A stretch of 64,000 bases of DNA from Candidatus Kaiserbacteria bacterium (GTDB lineage Bacteria; Patescibacteria; Paceibacteria; UBA9973; UBA2103), in the NCBI GenBank assembly GCA_016182485.1, contig JACPGH010000005.1, forward strand, positions 62,001 through 126,000. Reading direction: 5' to 3'. Below the pieces are notes generated by a model. That model saw only the letters and a program-made list of their open reading frames with translations, was not told the origin of the DNA and ran no database searches. The stretch's first letter is position 1; each line of letters opens with the position of its first letter. Position numbers and translations under genes: made by a program. This document shows positions 38,026 through 45,651 of this stretch, one piece after another.

Positions 38026-38403
38026 ATGCGCTCGAAGGGATTCACACTGATTGAAGTCACGGTCGCGGTAGCGATTATCGCCATCGTCATCACGGGAGTG
38101 AGCGCTGTGCTCGCGCGCCTGCCGATGAACGCCAGGCAGGCGCGCGACCAGAGCCTCGCCCTTACGATGGCCCGAACGCAAATCGAGCGGCTGCGCGGAG
38201 CCGGATACGGCGCGCTCCCGGCAAGCGGACCGTTCACCGATCCGCTGCTTGCCTCGCTCCCAGGAGCGGCGGCCTCGACGGCCGTGAGTTCGTACAGCGC
38301 GCGGACCAAGCAGGCGAGCGTGTCCGTGTCGTGGCTCGAGGCGGGGCAGATTGCAGCGGTCGTGCTTACGACCCTCGTCACTCAGGATGCCGGACTGCCA
38401 TGA
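38026..38403 (+). CDS. Type IV prepilin-like protein (PilV/PilI type)
   Basis: 125 aa. Class III signal MRSKG|FTLIEVTVAVAIIAIV with the Glu at +5. Short leader, hydrophobic N-terminal helix, then a small variable domain. A minor pilin or pseudopilin; SD absent, 4 bases after pilC. Confidence 0.88.
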   Translation: MRSKGFTLIEVTVAVAIIAIVITGVSAVLARLPMNARQARDQSLALTMARTQIERLRGAGYGALPASGPFTDPLLASLPGAAASTAVSSYSARTKQASVSVSWLEAGQIAAVVLTTLVTQDAGLP

Positions 38404-39029
38404 CGCTGGAAACTAGAGACTTGATACTGGATGCTGGCAAGACGGAGGGAACAACCAGAAACCAGCACCGAGCGGCCAGCCGCCAGGGGTTTACGCTCGT
38501 GGAAACGAGCATCGTCATTGCGCTCACGGTATTCGAGCTCGCCGCGCTCACGAATCTCTACATCCTTTTCAATTCGACGTACGGGTATGAGGAGGCTTCG
38601 ATCGCCACTGCCGGCAGCTCGAGCGCGGCAATGAGCGCCTTCGGCGAAGCCGTCTTGCCCGCCCGACGAATACTCTCTTCCCGCGATTTTACCGGCACGG
38701 TCTACGAATCTGCTGCCGCGACTCTTGTGCTTGAGGTGCCGGCAGTCGACAGCGCCGGCGGTCTCATTCCAGACACGTACGACCACATCGCGTTCTATAC
38801 CTCCGGAAACTCGCTCTACCGACTCACTGAGTCGGCGCCCGGCAGTATCCGCCGCTCTGGTCTTACTCTGCTTTCCTCGACTCTCGCGTCGCTCTCATTC
38901 GCATATGACAATCCTGCCGTTGAGAGCTCGACGAGCGTCGCGGCGGACCTCTCGACACGAGCGCAATTCAAACAGCAGGCAGTCGAGAGCCGTCTCTCTG
39001 GCATTTGGTACTTGCGCAATTTGCCATGA
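38400..39029 (+). CDS. Prepilin-like protein with repeat-derived leader
   Basis: 209 aa; start ATG overlaps the previous stop (ATGA). The cleavage motif R-Q-G|F-T-L-V-E-T-S-I-V is at residues 29-30, so the leader is about 29 residues instead of 5-10. Leader residues (L-E-T-R-D-L-I-L-D-A-G ... T-R-N-Q-H-R-A-A-S-R-Q) are encoded by the same simple repeats that precede the next gene. The C-terminal part is a PilW/PilJ-like minor pilin. Whether PilD processes this long leader is open. Confidence 0.82.
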   Translation: MTLETRDLILDAGKTEGTTRNQHRAASRQGFTLVETSIVIALTVFELAALTNLYILFNSTYGYEEASIATAGSSSAAMSAFGEAVLPARRILSSRDFTGTVYESAAATLVLEVPAVDSAGGLIPDTYDHIAFYTSGNSLYRLTESAPGSIRRSGLTLLSSTLASLSFAYDNPAVESSTSVAADLSTRAQFKQQAVESRLSGIWYLRNLP

Positions 39030-40411
39030 ATCTGGAGCCTGGAAACTTGATACTGGAGGCTGGCGGAAAGAGGCCCAGTAACCAGCAACTAGCAACTAGC
39101 AACCAGCGTGGCTACGTTCTCTTGCTTACACTGGTTTTTATGGGCATCTTCGCAACAGTCGCAACTGCGCTCGTAGGTTCCGTAATTTCTTACGGGAAAG
39201 TAGAGCGATCTAGAGTAGCGAGCGCTCAAGCGCTCGCCATTGCGGAAGGCGCGCTCGATCTCGCCGTCGAGCGATTAAATGACGATCCATTCTACGGCGG
39301 CACTGCTGAAACGTCCCTAGGAGAAGGGACATTCACGATCGAAGTCGCGACCATCGACCAAGAAACAAGGCGGGTCACCGCCACCGGTTATGTGCCGAGC
39401 AGCGGGGAAAGGAGGGCAATGAAGACAGTCCGAGCGAATGTCGGGATAGTGGATTCCCGCATCTCATTCCATTACGGAATACAGTCGGGGAACGGCGGTT
39501 TCGAGATGCGCAACAATTCGATAGTAAGCGGAAATATTTTCTCGAACGGAAGAGTGGCAGGCGACGGGACCAATAATATGGTGTACGGGGATATCATTTC
39601 CGCGGGCGCGAACGGCCTCGTCTACGGCGTGCATGCGACCGGAACCGTGCGCGCGCACTCGATCGGAAACGCATCGGCCAACACGATTATTGACACGGAT
39701 GCTCATTACTATGAGACAAAGGTGAATACGACTGTGGCCGGGACTTCTTTCCCGGGCAGCGCGGATCAGACGAGCGCCCCGCTGCCTATATCCGACGCTC
39801 AGATCGCTTCTTGGGAAGCGCAAGCGGCCGCTGGAGGAGTCGCGAGCTGTTCGGGAGGCCAGTATACGATTTCTTCCGGAGCAATCTCGCTCGGACCCGT
39901 TAAAATCCCCTGCGATCTCGTGATAAGCAATAGCGCCGTCGTTACCGTACGAGGCCATATCTGGGTAGCGGGGAATATCTCGGTGCAGAACTCCGCCAAG
40001 GTGAAAATGGACCCGTCGCTGGGATCGAAAAATGTCGCCATCATCGCCGATAATCCGGCGAACCGCTTGACGAGCAGTATAATCACCGTCCGGAATACAG
40101 CCACGTTCGAGAATTCCGGAACTCCCGGCTCGTTCGTCTTCCTAATTTCGCAGAACAACAGCGCGGAGCTGGGCGGCGCCGTCGTGGCCTTCGAACTGGG
40201 CAACAGCGCTTCCGCGCTCGTCGCATACGCCGCGCACGGGCTCATTCCGCTTGCCAATTCTGTGTCGCTCAGAGAGGTGACCGGCTACAAAATTACGCTC
40301 GCAAATTCCGCGAGCATCGTGTACGACACCGGCCTCCCTAGCTCTGTTTTTGAATCGGGTCCGGGCGGGAGCTGGAGCTTCGTCCCAGGCACGTACGCGA
40401 TAACGCGCTAG
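39026..40411 (+). CDS. PilX-like pilus protein with repeat-derived leader
   Basis: 461 aa; ATG overlaps the previous stop. After 27 repeat-encoded residues (N-L-E-P-G-N-L-I-L-E-A-G ... N-Q-Q-L-A-T-S-N-Q) comes R-G-Y-V-L-L-L-T-L-V-F-M-G-I-F, a PilX-type hydrophobic helix, then E-x-A-L-A-I-A-E-G-A-L-D-L-A-V-E. The rest is a long beta-rich region with S-N-S, N-N-S and N-S-A turns that look like a right-handed beta helix (adhesin-like). Probably a pilus-tip or surface adhesin. Confidence 0.8.
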   Translation: MNLEPGNLILEAGGKRPSNQQLATSNQRGYVLLLTLVFMGIFATVATALVGSVISYGKVERSRVASAQALAIAEGALDLAVERLNDDPFYGGTAETSLGEGTFTIEVATIDQETRRVTATGYVPSSGERRAMKTVRANVGIVDSRISFHYGIQSGNGGFEMRNNSIVSGNIFSNGRVAGDGTNNMVYGDIISAGANGLVYGVHATGTVRAHSIGNASANTIIDTDAHYYETKVNTTVAGTSFPGSADQTSAPLPISDAQIASWEAQAAAGGVASCSGGQYTISSGAISLGPVKIPCDLVISNSAVVTVRGHIWVAGNISVQNSAKVKMDPSLGSKNVAIIADNPANRLTSSIITVRNTATFENSGTPGSFVFLISQNNSAELGGAVVAFELGNSASALVAYAAHGLIPLANSVSLREVTGYKITLANSASIVYDTGLPSSVFESGPGGSWSFVPGTYAITR

Positions 40412-40498
40412 CTATTAGGCTCTAGGCTCTAGGCGCTAGCAGCCCCAGATCAGGAATAAGCTAGAGCCTAGCGCCTGTCCGAGTGCCTAGAGCCTGCT
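40411..40498. repeat. Heptamer-repeat pair between pilX-like gene and tpiA
   Basis: 40411-40440 reads TTAGGCTC TAGGCTC TAGGCGC TAGC; 40460-40498 carries the opposite orientation CTAGAGCC TAGCGCC ... TAGAGCC. The first overlaps the stop codon region of the pilX-like gene. Confidence 0.9.
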
Positions 40499-40509
40499 AC
40501 TATTAAGGA

Positions 40510-41286
40510 ATGCTTATCGTCGCGAATTGGAAGGCATACGTGGAGGACCTCGCCCGCGCGAAAAAGCTTTTGGCCGTCTCTAAGCGACTTGCGCGACAAA
40601 GCCAGGCGACTATCGTACTCGCTCCCCCCGCGCCGCTCTTAGGCGCGCTCGCGCTGAACAACCGGTCTAACGTGGCCTTCGCCGCGCAAGACATATCGGT
40701 GACGACTGGCGGCGCGCAGACCGGCGAGATAACCGCCGGCGCATTCGAGGCGGTCGGCGCCGCCTATGCGCTTATCGGACACTCCGAACGCCGCGCGAGA
40801 GGAGATACGGCCGTTTCAGTTGCGGAGAAAATTTCCCACGCGCTCGCTCAAGGTTTGAGGCCAATTCTATGCGTCGGCGAACCTGAACGGGATGCCGAGG
40901 GACGGTATCTCTCGTTCATACGCGAAGAACTGACATCCGCCCTGTCTGCTGTCGCGCCCAGGGAGCGCGCGGAAATAATTGTCGCCTACGAACCGCTCTG
41001 GGCGATCGGTAAGAGTGCCGACGCAGCCGCGAGCGCGAATGACCTCGGCGAAATGACCCTCTATATCCGCAAAGTGCTCGCCGAACTGCTCCCGGGCCGT
41101 CCTTCGCCGGAGGCTTCGGCGAGGCGAGGCAAAAGCTCGCGAGAATCGCTCGTTCTCTATGGCGGCTCCGTAGAGCCGGACAATATTCGCGACCTCGCGG
41201 CAAGCTCCGGCCTGGATGGGTTTCTTATCGGCCACGCCTCGGTGGATCCCCGACTATTCGCGGCTTCGGTAAAGCAGCTCGCGTAG
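40510..41286 (+). CDS. tpiA: Triosephosphate isomerase
   Basis: 258 aa. Catalytic Lys in A-N-W-K, His in I-G-H-S-E-R-R and Glu in A-Y-E-P-L-W-A-I-G; phosphate loop L-Y-G-G-S-V. A GCTTCGGCGAGG-type repeat inserts about 12 residues (P-G-R-P-S-P-E-A-S-A-R-R) before helix 7, in a surface loop. TACTAT six bases before the ATG (leaderless pattern). One base before pgk: a two-gene glycolytic operon. Confidence 0.95.
   Translation: MLIVANWKAYVEDLARAKKLLAVSKRLARQSQATIVLAPPAPLLGALALNNRSNVAFAAQDISVTTGGAQTGEITAGAFEAVGAAYALIGHSERRARGDTAVSVAEKISHALAQGLRPILCVGEPERDAEGRYLSFIREELTSALSAVAPRERAEIIVAYEPLWAIGKSADAAASANDLGEMTLYIRKVLAELLPGRPSPEASARRGKSSRESLVLYGGSVEPDNIRDLAASSGLDGFLIGHASVDPRLFAASVKQLA
41100..41125. 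repeat. GCTTCGGCGAGG-type repeat inside tpiA
   Basis: CCTTCGCCGGAGG and CTTCGGCGAGG halves; translated as part of an extra loop. Confidence 0.65.
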
Positions 41287-41287
41287 C

Positions 41288-42457
41288 ATGAGGAGCGTCA
41301 TATCCATCCCGCGCTTCGAGCACATCCCCATCCTCGTACGCGCGGCGCTCAACGTTCCGATCAAAGACGGGAAAATACTCGACGACTATCGCTTGCGCCG
41401 GGCCCTCACTACGGTCCGCTTTCTCACGCATCGCCGCGCGCGCGTAATCTTAATCGGCCATGTCGGAGAAGCCGGCCTGCCGGCAGGCAGGCAGGGGACG
41501 GAAACGCTTGCGGATGTCGCGCGAGCGCTTGGTTCCCACATTCCCCACGTATCATTCTGCAAGGAATCGGTCGGGGCCGCCGCGCGAGCGGCAGCGCGCG
41601 CGCTGCCGAGCGGGCACGTGCTCGTACTCGAGAACCTGCGCCGACACCGGGGAGAGACAGCGAACGACCCCGCCTTCGCGCACGCGCTCGCGGAGCTCGC
41701 GGACGTATTCGTCCAGGACTCCTTCGATGCCAGCCATAGGCCTCACGCCTCGATCGTCGGCATACCGAAAATATTGCCTTCATACGCCGGCCTCCTGCTC
41801 GAAGAAGAAGTGCATGAACTCGAGAAAGCGCGGACGCCCAAGCATCCTGCGCTCGCCGCGATCGGCGGCATGAAATTCAGCACGAAAGAACCGGCGCTGG
41901 AATCGCTAGTCGAAACGTACGACCATGTGTTCGTCGGCGGCGCGCTAGCGACGGATTTTTTGAAAGCGGCGGGCATGGAGATAGGGAAGTCTCTCGTATC
42001 AGCCGCTCCGGATGCGGCAATTAAGACTCTCCTTGAGAATAGGAAGCTCGTCCTGCCGATCGACGCCTGGGTCGTACCGGCTCTTGAGGAAGGGAAACCC
42101 GATGCGCATCGATATGCGCGGCTGTCCTCGATAGAAAGCGTGCGTCCGGATGAAGTCATTCTGGATCACGGCCCCGGCACTGCGGCGCTTCTCGCCGGCC
42201 TCGCGCAGAAAGCGCGCGCTGTCCTATGGAACGGCCCGCTCGGCAATTATGAGAACGGATTCAAGCAGGGAACTCAGGATTTCGCCCGAGCTGTGGCTGA
42301 CTCGAGCGCCCGGTCGGTCATTGGCGGCGGCGATACGATCGCGGCCATCGAGGATCTCGGTTTGTTGCCAAGATTCTCGTTCATCTCCACCGGGGGCGGC
42401 GCCATGCTCGAATTCCTCGCCCGCGGCACGCTCCCAGGCATCGAGGCGTTGAATTAA
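41288..42457 (+). CDS. pgk: Phosphoglycerate kinase
   Basis: 389 aa. L-N-V-P-I-K-D-G-K-I-L-D-D-Y-R (substrate Asn/Arg region), V-L-V-L-E-N-L-R-R-H-R-G-E, A-A-I-G-G-M-K-F-S-T-K (nucleotide lobe), V-L-W-N-G-P-L-G and the hinge G-G-G-D-T-I-A-A-I. A short repeat (41473-41494) adds L-P-A-G-R-Q-G between strand and helix after H-V-G-E-A-G. Makes ATP in glycolysis. Confidence 0.95.
   Translation: MRSVISIPRFEHIPILVRAALNVPIKDGKILDDYRLRRALTTVRFLTHRRARVILIGHVGEAGLPAGRQGTETLADVARALGSHIPHVSFCKESVGAAARAAARALPSGHVLVLENLRRHRGETANDPAFAHALAELADVFVQDSFDASHRPHASIVGIPKILPSYAGLLLEEEVHELEKARTPKHPALAAIGGMKFSTKEPALESLVETYDHVFVGGALATDFLKAAGMEIGKSLVSAAPDAAIKTLLENRKLVLPIDAWVVPALEEGKPDAHRYARLSSIESVRPDEVILDHGPGTAALLAGLAQKARAVLWNGPLGNYENGFKQGTQDFARAVADSSARSVIGGGDTIAAIEDLGLLPRFSFISTGGGAMLEFLARGTLPGIEALN
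41473..41494. repeat. CCTGCCGGCAGG element inside pgk
   Basis: Palindrome CCTGCCGGCAGG followed by two further CAGG units; translated as LPAGRQG. I recall the same short peptide in many other CPR proteins, from memory only. Confidence 0.75.
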
Positions 42458-42556
42458 CAATTGGCGCGACCCGTTTCGTTTTTATATGCACTGCGAGCGG
42501 AATTCATCGAGGCCTAAGTTTTAATGTGCATACTAAAAAACGGAAAGGAGGGCATG

Positions 42557-42868
42557 ATGGCCCTTAGTTTGTTTCTCGCGCGGACGCCCGATGGGGGAGT
42601 GTATGCGGTGAACACGAATCTCTCGACCATTGAATTGGTCCGAGGCTGGCTTGAGGAGGCGGGGAGCAAGGACGAGGTCGTGTGGTTCGAGTCATTCGCG
42701 CCCACCGCCGAGTCGGACGAGCGCATGAACATCGTCGCCGAAGGATTGGCCGCTCTCTGCCAACTCGGCCCCTTCGCCGACGGGCTCGACCGGCTCCTCA
42801 CCCGGCTCGCGCGAGGCGCAATGGATGTGGAGCGCCTGCGCCTCACAATGGCTAATCCCGGGCCTTAG
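42557..42868 (+). CDS. Small hypothetical protein (103 aa)
   Basis: SD AAAGGAGG; the second of two adjacent ATGs (42554, 42557) has the better spacing. Begins MALSLFLARTPDGGVYAVN; helical C-terminal half with A-E-G-L-A-A-L-C-Q-L. No family recognised. Followed by a classical terminator. Confidence 0.6.
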   Translation: MALSLFLARTPDGGVYAVNTNLSTIELVRGWLEEAGSKDEVVWFESFAPTAESDERMNIVAEGLAALCQLGPFADGLDRLLTRLARGAMDVERLRLTMANPGP

Positions 42869-42884
42869 GGCCCGGTTCTTTTTT
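42857..42884 (+). terminator. Intrinsic terminator
   Basis: CCGGGCC and GGCCCGG stem followed by TTCTTTTTT. Confidence 0.85.
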
Positions 42885-42938
42885 CTATCCACAAAGATGG
42901 ACGGTCGTCGTATATCGTTGATAAGTAAAGAAGCGGGG

Positions 42939-43295
42939 CTACGCTGCGGAAACCGAGTCGCTGAATTTTTGCGGAATGAGGTGGATGTGTACGTGCGGTA
43001 CGTCTTTGCCAACGATAGAGAGCCGCACGTAATCGGCGTCATATTTTTCTTTCAATTCTTTGGCTAACGTGCGCGCCACCTTGAAAAGATCATTCGCGAT
43101 ATCATCCGGCAATTCCCAAAACCACCGGTAATGCGCCGAGGGGACGACGAGCGTATGGCCCGGCCGTACGGGCCGATAGTCGGGAAACGAGACTATCTTG
43201 TCATCCTCGTGATGCGCCTTCTCGCTCGGCACTTCGCCCCGCACGATCTTGCAGAAAATACAGCTTGCTTCGGAAGAATTTGTGAGGTCATCCAT
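42939..43295 (-). CDS. HIT-family nucleotide hydrolase/transferase
   Basis: 118 aa from ATG 43295. C-I-F-C-K-I-V at the N-terminus, then P-G-H-T-L-V-V-P and the histidine triad H-V-H-I-H-L-I-P. HINT-type enzyme acting on nucleoside phosphoramidates or dinucleotides. TATCCT six bases before the ATG. Divergent from recJ with a 45-bp gap. Confidence 0.92.
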   Translation of the reverse strand: MDDLTNSSEASCIFCKIVRGEVPSEKAHHEDDKIVSFPDYRPVRPGHTLVVPSAHYRWFWELPDDIANDLFKVARTLAKELKEKYDADYVRLSIVGKDVPHVHIHLIPQKFSDSVSAA

Positions 43296-43340
43296 TCCAG
43301 TAGGATACCGCAATCCATTCTTGGTACAATCGAGTGCACG

Positions 43341-45092
43341 ATGTTCCAATTACATGACCCGCTCGATTCCGTGATCCGAGAAGAACTCTCCGCCTACGAC
43401 GACCTCACTGCCGCCCTGCTCGCCCGCCGCGGCATCGCTACCAAATTGGAGGCCGAGAAATTCCTGAACCCTTCCTATGACGCGCATCTCTTCGATCCGC
43501 TTCTTATGACCGACATGCCGCGAGCCGCCGAGCGGCTCGCGGCGGCTATTATTTCCGGAGAGAAAATCGCGGTTTGGAGCGACTACGACTGCGACGGGAT
43601 TCCAGGCGGCGTTCTGCTGCACGATTTCCTGAAAAAAACCGGCGCGCACTTTGAGAATTACATTCCGCATCGGCACGAAGAAGGGTACGGCATGAACGTA
43701 AACGGGGTTGAGAAGCTGGCAAAGGAAGGCGTGGCGCTCATCGTCACGGTAGATTCCGGCATCGTGGATGTCGAACCGATCGCGCACGCGAAAGAATTGG
43801 GAATGGACGTTATCGTGACGGACCACCATTTGCCTCGCCGCGCCGAAGCTTCAAGCGGGGGCGGGCCGAAGATTATTTTGCCGGACGCGTACGCAATAGT
43901 GAACCCGAACGCCCGTCCCTCTGAAACATATCCGTTCAAAGAGCTTTGCGGCGCGGCTGTCGCGTGGAAACTAGTGTGCGCTACGTTACGTGTCGAGCCG
44001 AAATTGAGAGAGCGGATACCGCTAGGATGGGAAAAGTGGCTTCTCGACATGGTCGGGCTCGCGACTATCGCCGACATGGTTCCGCTTGTCGGCGAGAACC
44101 GCGTACTCGCGACCTACGGCTTGAAGGTCTTGCGCCGTTCGCCGCGCCTGGGCCTGCAAAAATTGTGCCGCGCGATGCGGGTGGACCAGCGCGAGCTTAC
44201 GGAAGACGATATCGGCTTCATGCTCGCGCCGCGCGTGAACGCGGCGAGCCGCATGGGCGATGCGCGAGACGCGTTTCGTCTCTTCACGACTGCGGACGAG
44301 GCGGAAGCCGAGGCGCTCGCGAAAAAATTGGAGCAGGCGAATAGACAGCGCAAGGCCGAGTCCGGCGCGATTACTCGCGCCGTGCATACGCGGCTCAAAG
44401 AGCGAGAGGTGCGGAGCATAATCGCTCTCGGCGATCCCGCATGGCGGCCCGCATTGCTCGGGCTCGTTGCCGGCACTATTGCAGATGAGTACGAGCGTCC
44501 GGTGTTCTTGTGGGGAAGAGAAGGGAACTTGAGTCTTAAGGGTTCGGCGCGGAGCGGGGGCGCGACGCATATCGTCGAACTTATGCGTTCAACTGAAAAT
44601 ACGTTCGCCGAATTCGGCGGGCATGCGGCAGCCGGCGGTTTTACCGTTAAAGATACCGAAGTCTTTTTCCTTGAAGACCGTCTGGTCGCGGCGCATGCGC
44701 AGCTTATGAAATATGTAACGGCCGACACCGAATTAGCTCTGCGCGCCGACCTTGTTGTCGCACCCGAAGAACTGGACAGTTCATTCCTCACGCGTATGGA
44801 AAAGCTCGCCCCTTTTGGAGTGCAGAATCCTAAACCAGTGTTCCTATTGCGCGGCATATCCGCGCTCGCTATTTCACACTTCGGAAAAAATGAAGAGCAT
44901 TTAAAAGTTAAGATCGGCCCCTCATCTCACAGCCTCGATGCGGTCACTTTCTTCGCGAAGGATTCTCTCCTGCGCACCGCGCGCGAGATGGCGCTCGGCA
45001 AGCGGGCGAACGTTCTCGCGCACATCGAGCGCGACGGCTTCAAACGCGGCAATCTGGTCCGCTTGCGCCTGCTCGACATAAAGCTCGTGTAA
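43341..45092 (+). CDS. recJ: Single-stranded-DNA-specific exonuclease RecJ
   Basis: 583 aa from ATG 43341. DHH motifs W-S-D-Y-D-C-D-G-I-P-G, V-D-S-G-I, V-T-D-H-H-L-P; DHHA1 domain with F-G-G-H-A-A-A-G-G-F; C-terminal OB fold. 5'-3' exonuclease for repair and for handling incoming DNA. An insert (R-R-A-E-A-S-S-G-G-G-P) after D-H-H-L-P comes from the GCCGAAGCTTC-type repeat at 43847-43866. TACAAT ten bases before the ATG. Confidence 0.95.
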   Translation: MFQLHDPLDSVIREELSAYDDLTAALLARRGIATKLEAEKFLNPSYDAHLFDPLLMTDMPRAAERLAAAIISGEKIAVWSDYDCDGIPGGVLLHDFLKKTGAHFENYIPHRHEEGYGMNVNGVEKLAKEGVALIVTVDSGIVDVEPIAHAKELGMDVIVTDHHLPRRAEASSGGGPKIILPDAYAIVNPNARPSETYPFKELCGAAVAWKLVCATLRVEPKLRERIPLGWEKWLLDMVGLATIADMVPLVGENRVLATYGLKVLRRSPRLGLQKLCRAMRVDQRELTEDDIGFMLAPRVNAASRMGDARDAFRLFTTADEAEAEALAKKLEQANRQRKAESGAITRAVHTRLKEREVRSIIALGDPAWRPALLGLVAGTIADEYERPVFLWGREGNLSLKGSARSGGATHIVELMRSTENTFAEFGGHAAAGGFTVKDTEVFFLEDRLVAAHAQLMKYVTADTELALRADLVVAPEELDSSFLTRMEKLAPFGVQNPKPVFLLRGISALAISHFGKNEEHLKVKIGPSSHSLDAVTFFAKDSLLRTAREMALGKRANVLAHIERDGFKRGNLVRLRLLDIKLV

Positions 45093-45096
45093 CACG

Positions 45097-45123
45097 AAGT
45101 TAGGACATCCGATGTCCTAACTT
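45097..45123. repeat. Perfect palindrome after recJ
   Basis: AAGTTAGGACATC and GATGTCCTAACTT around one C, 13-bp perfect arms, 4 bases after the recJ stop. Related to 10495-10546. Confidence 0.9.
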
Positions 45124-45166
45124 AAGGGAAATCAGACGCCCCAATATGAGCGTGTATACTCTTAAA

Positions 45167-45589
45167 ATGCAATTCACTATCCACGCCGACGGGGGCGCGA
45201 GAGGAAACCCGGGGCCGGCCGGTGCGGGCGCTATTGTCCGTGACGAACTCGGCAATGCGGTTGCGAGCGTCTCGCAGTTTCTCGGGCATCAGACGAATAA
45301 TTTTGCGGAATACGAAGCGGTGATACTTGCATTTGAAAAATTAGCGGCGCTCGTTCCGGAAGGGAAGCGCGGCGGAACCGATGTAATAGTAAAAATGGAC
45401 AGCGAACTAATCGTGAAGCAGATGCGCGGCGAGTACAAGGTGAAGCATCCGAATTTAAAAGCGCAGCATGCGCGGCTGCTGCAGTTAATCGGCGCGTTTA
45501 AATCCGTAACGTTCGCGCACGTTCCGCGCGCGCAAAACTCCGACGCCGACGCGCTCGCCAACGCAGCCATGGACCGCGGTGTTTCATGA
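45167..45589 (+). CDS. Ribonuclease HI-like protein
   Basis: 140 aa from ATG 45167 (TATACT, six bases, ATG). H-A-D-G-G-A-R-G-N-P-G-P-A, Glu in A-E-Y-E-A-V, Asp in K-M-D-S-E-L and Asp in N-S-D-A-D-A-L-A complete the DEDD site. Cleaves RNA in RNA/DNA hybrids. Stop overlaps the next micro-ORF as ATGA. Confidence 0.93.
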   Translation: MQFTIHADGGARGNPGPAGAGAIVRDELGNAVASVSQFLGHQTNNFAEYEAVILAFEKLAALVPEGKRGGTDVIVKMDSELIVKQMRGEYKVKHPNLKAQHARLLQLIGAFKSVTFAHVPRAQNSDADALANAAMDRGVS

Positions 45590-45651
45590 AAATATCAATT
45601 CTTATCACGGGTGTTTCCGGATCCGGAAAATCAGCGTTTACTAAACCATGA
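45586..45651 (+). pseudogene. 21-codon Walker A mini-ORF between RNase H and comEC
   Basis: The ORF encodes M-K-I-S-I-L-I-T-G-V-S-G-S-G-K-S-A-F-T-K-P and stops. I-L-I-T-G-V-S-G-S-G-K-S is a perfect P-loop kinase start. Both ends overlap neighbours as ATGA (45586 and 45648). It looks like the 5' stub of a deleted kinase/ATPase gene that now serves as a coupling ORF; real function as a peptide cannot be excluded. Confidence 0.6.
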
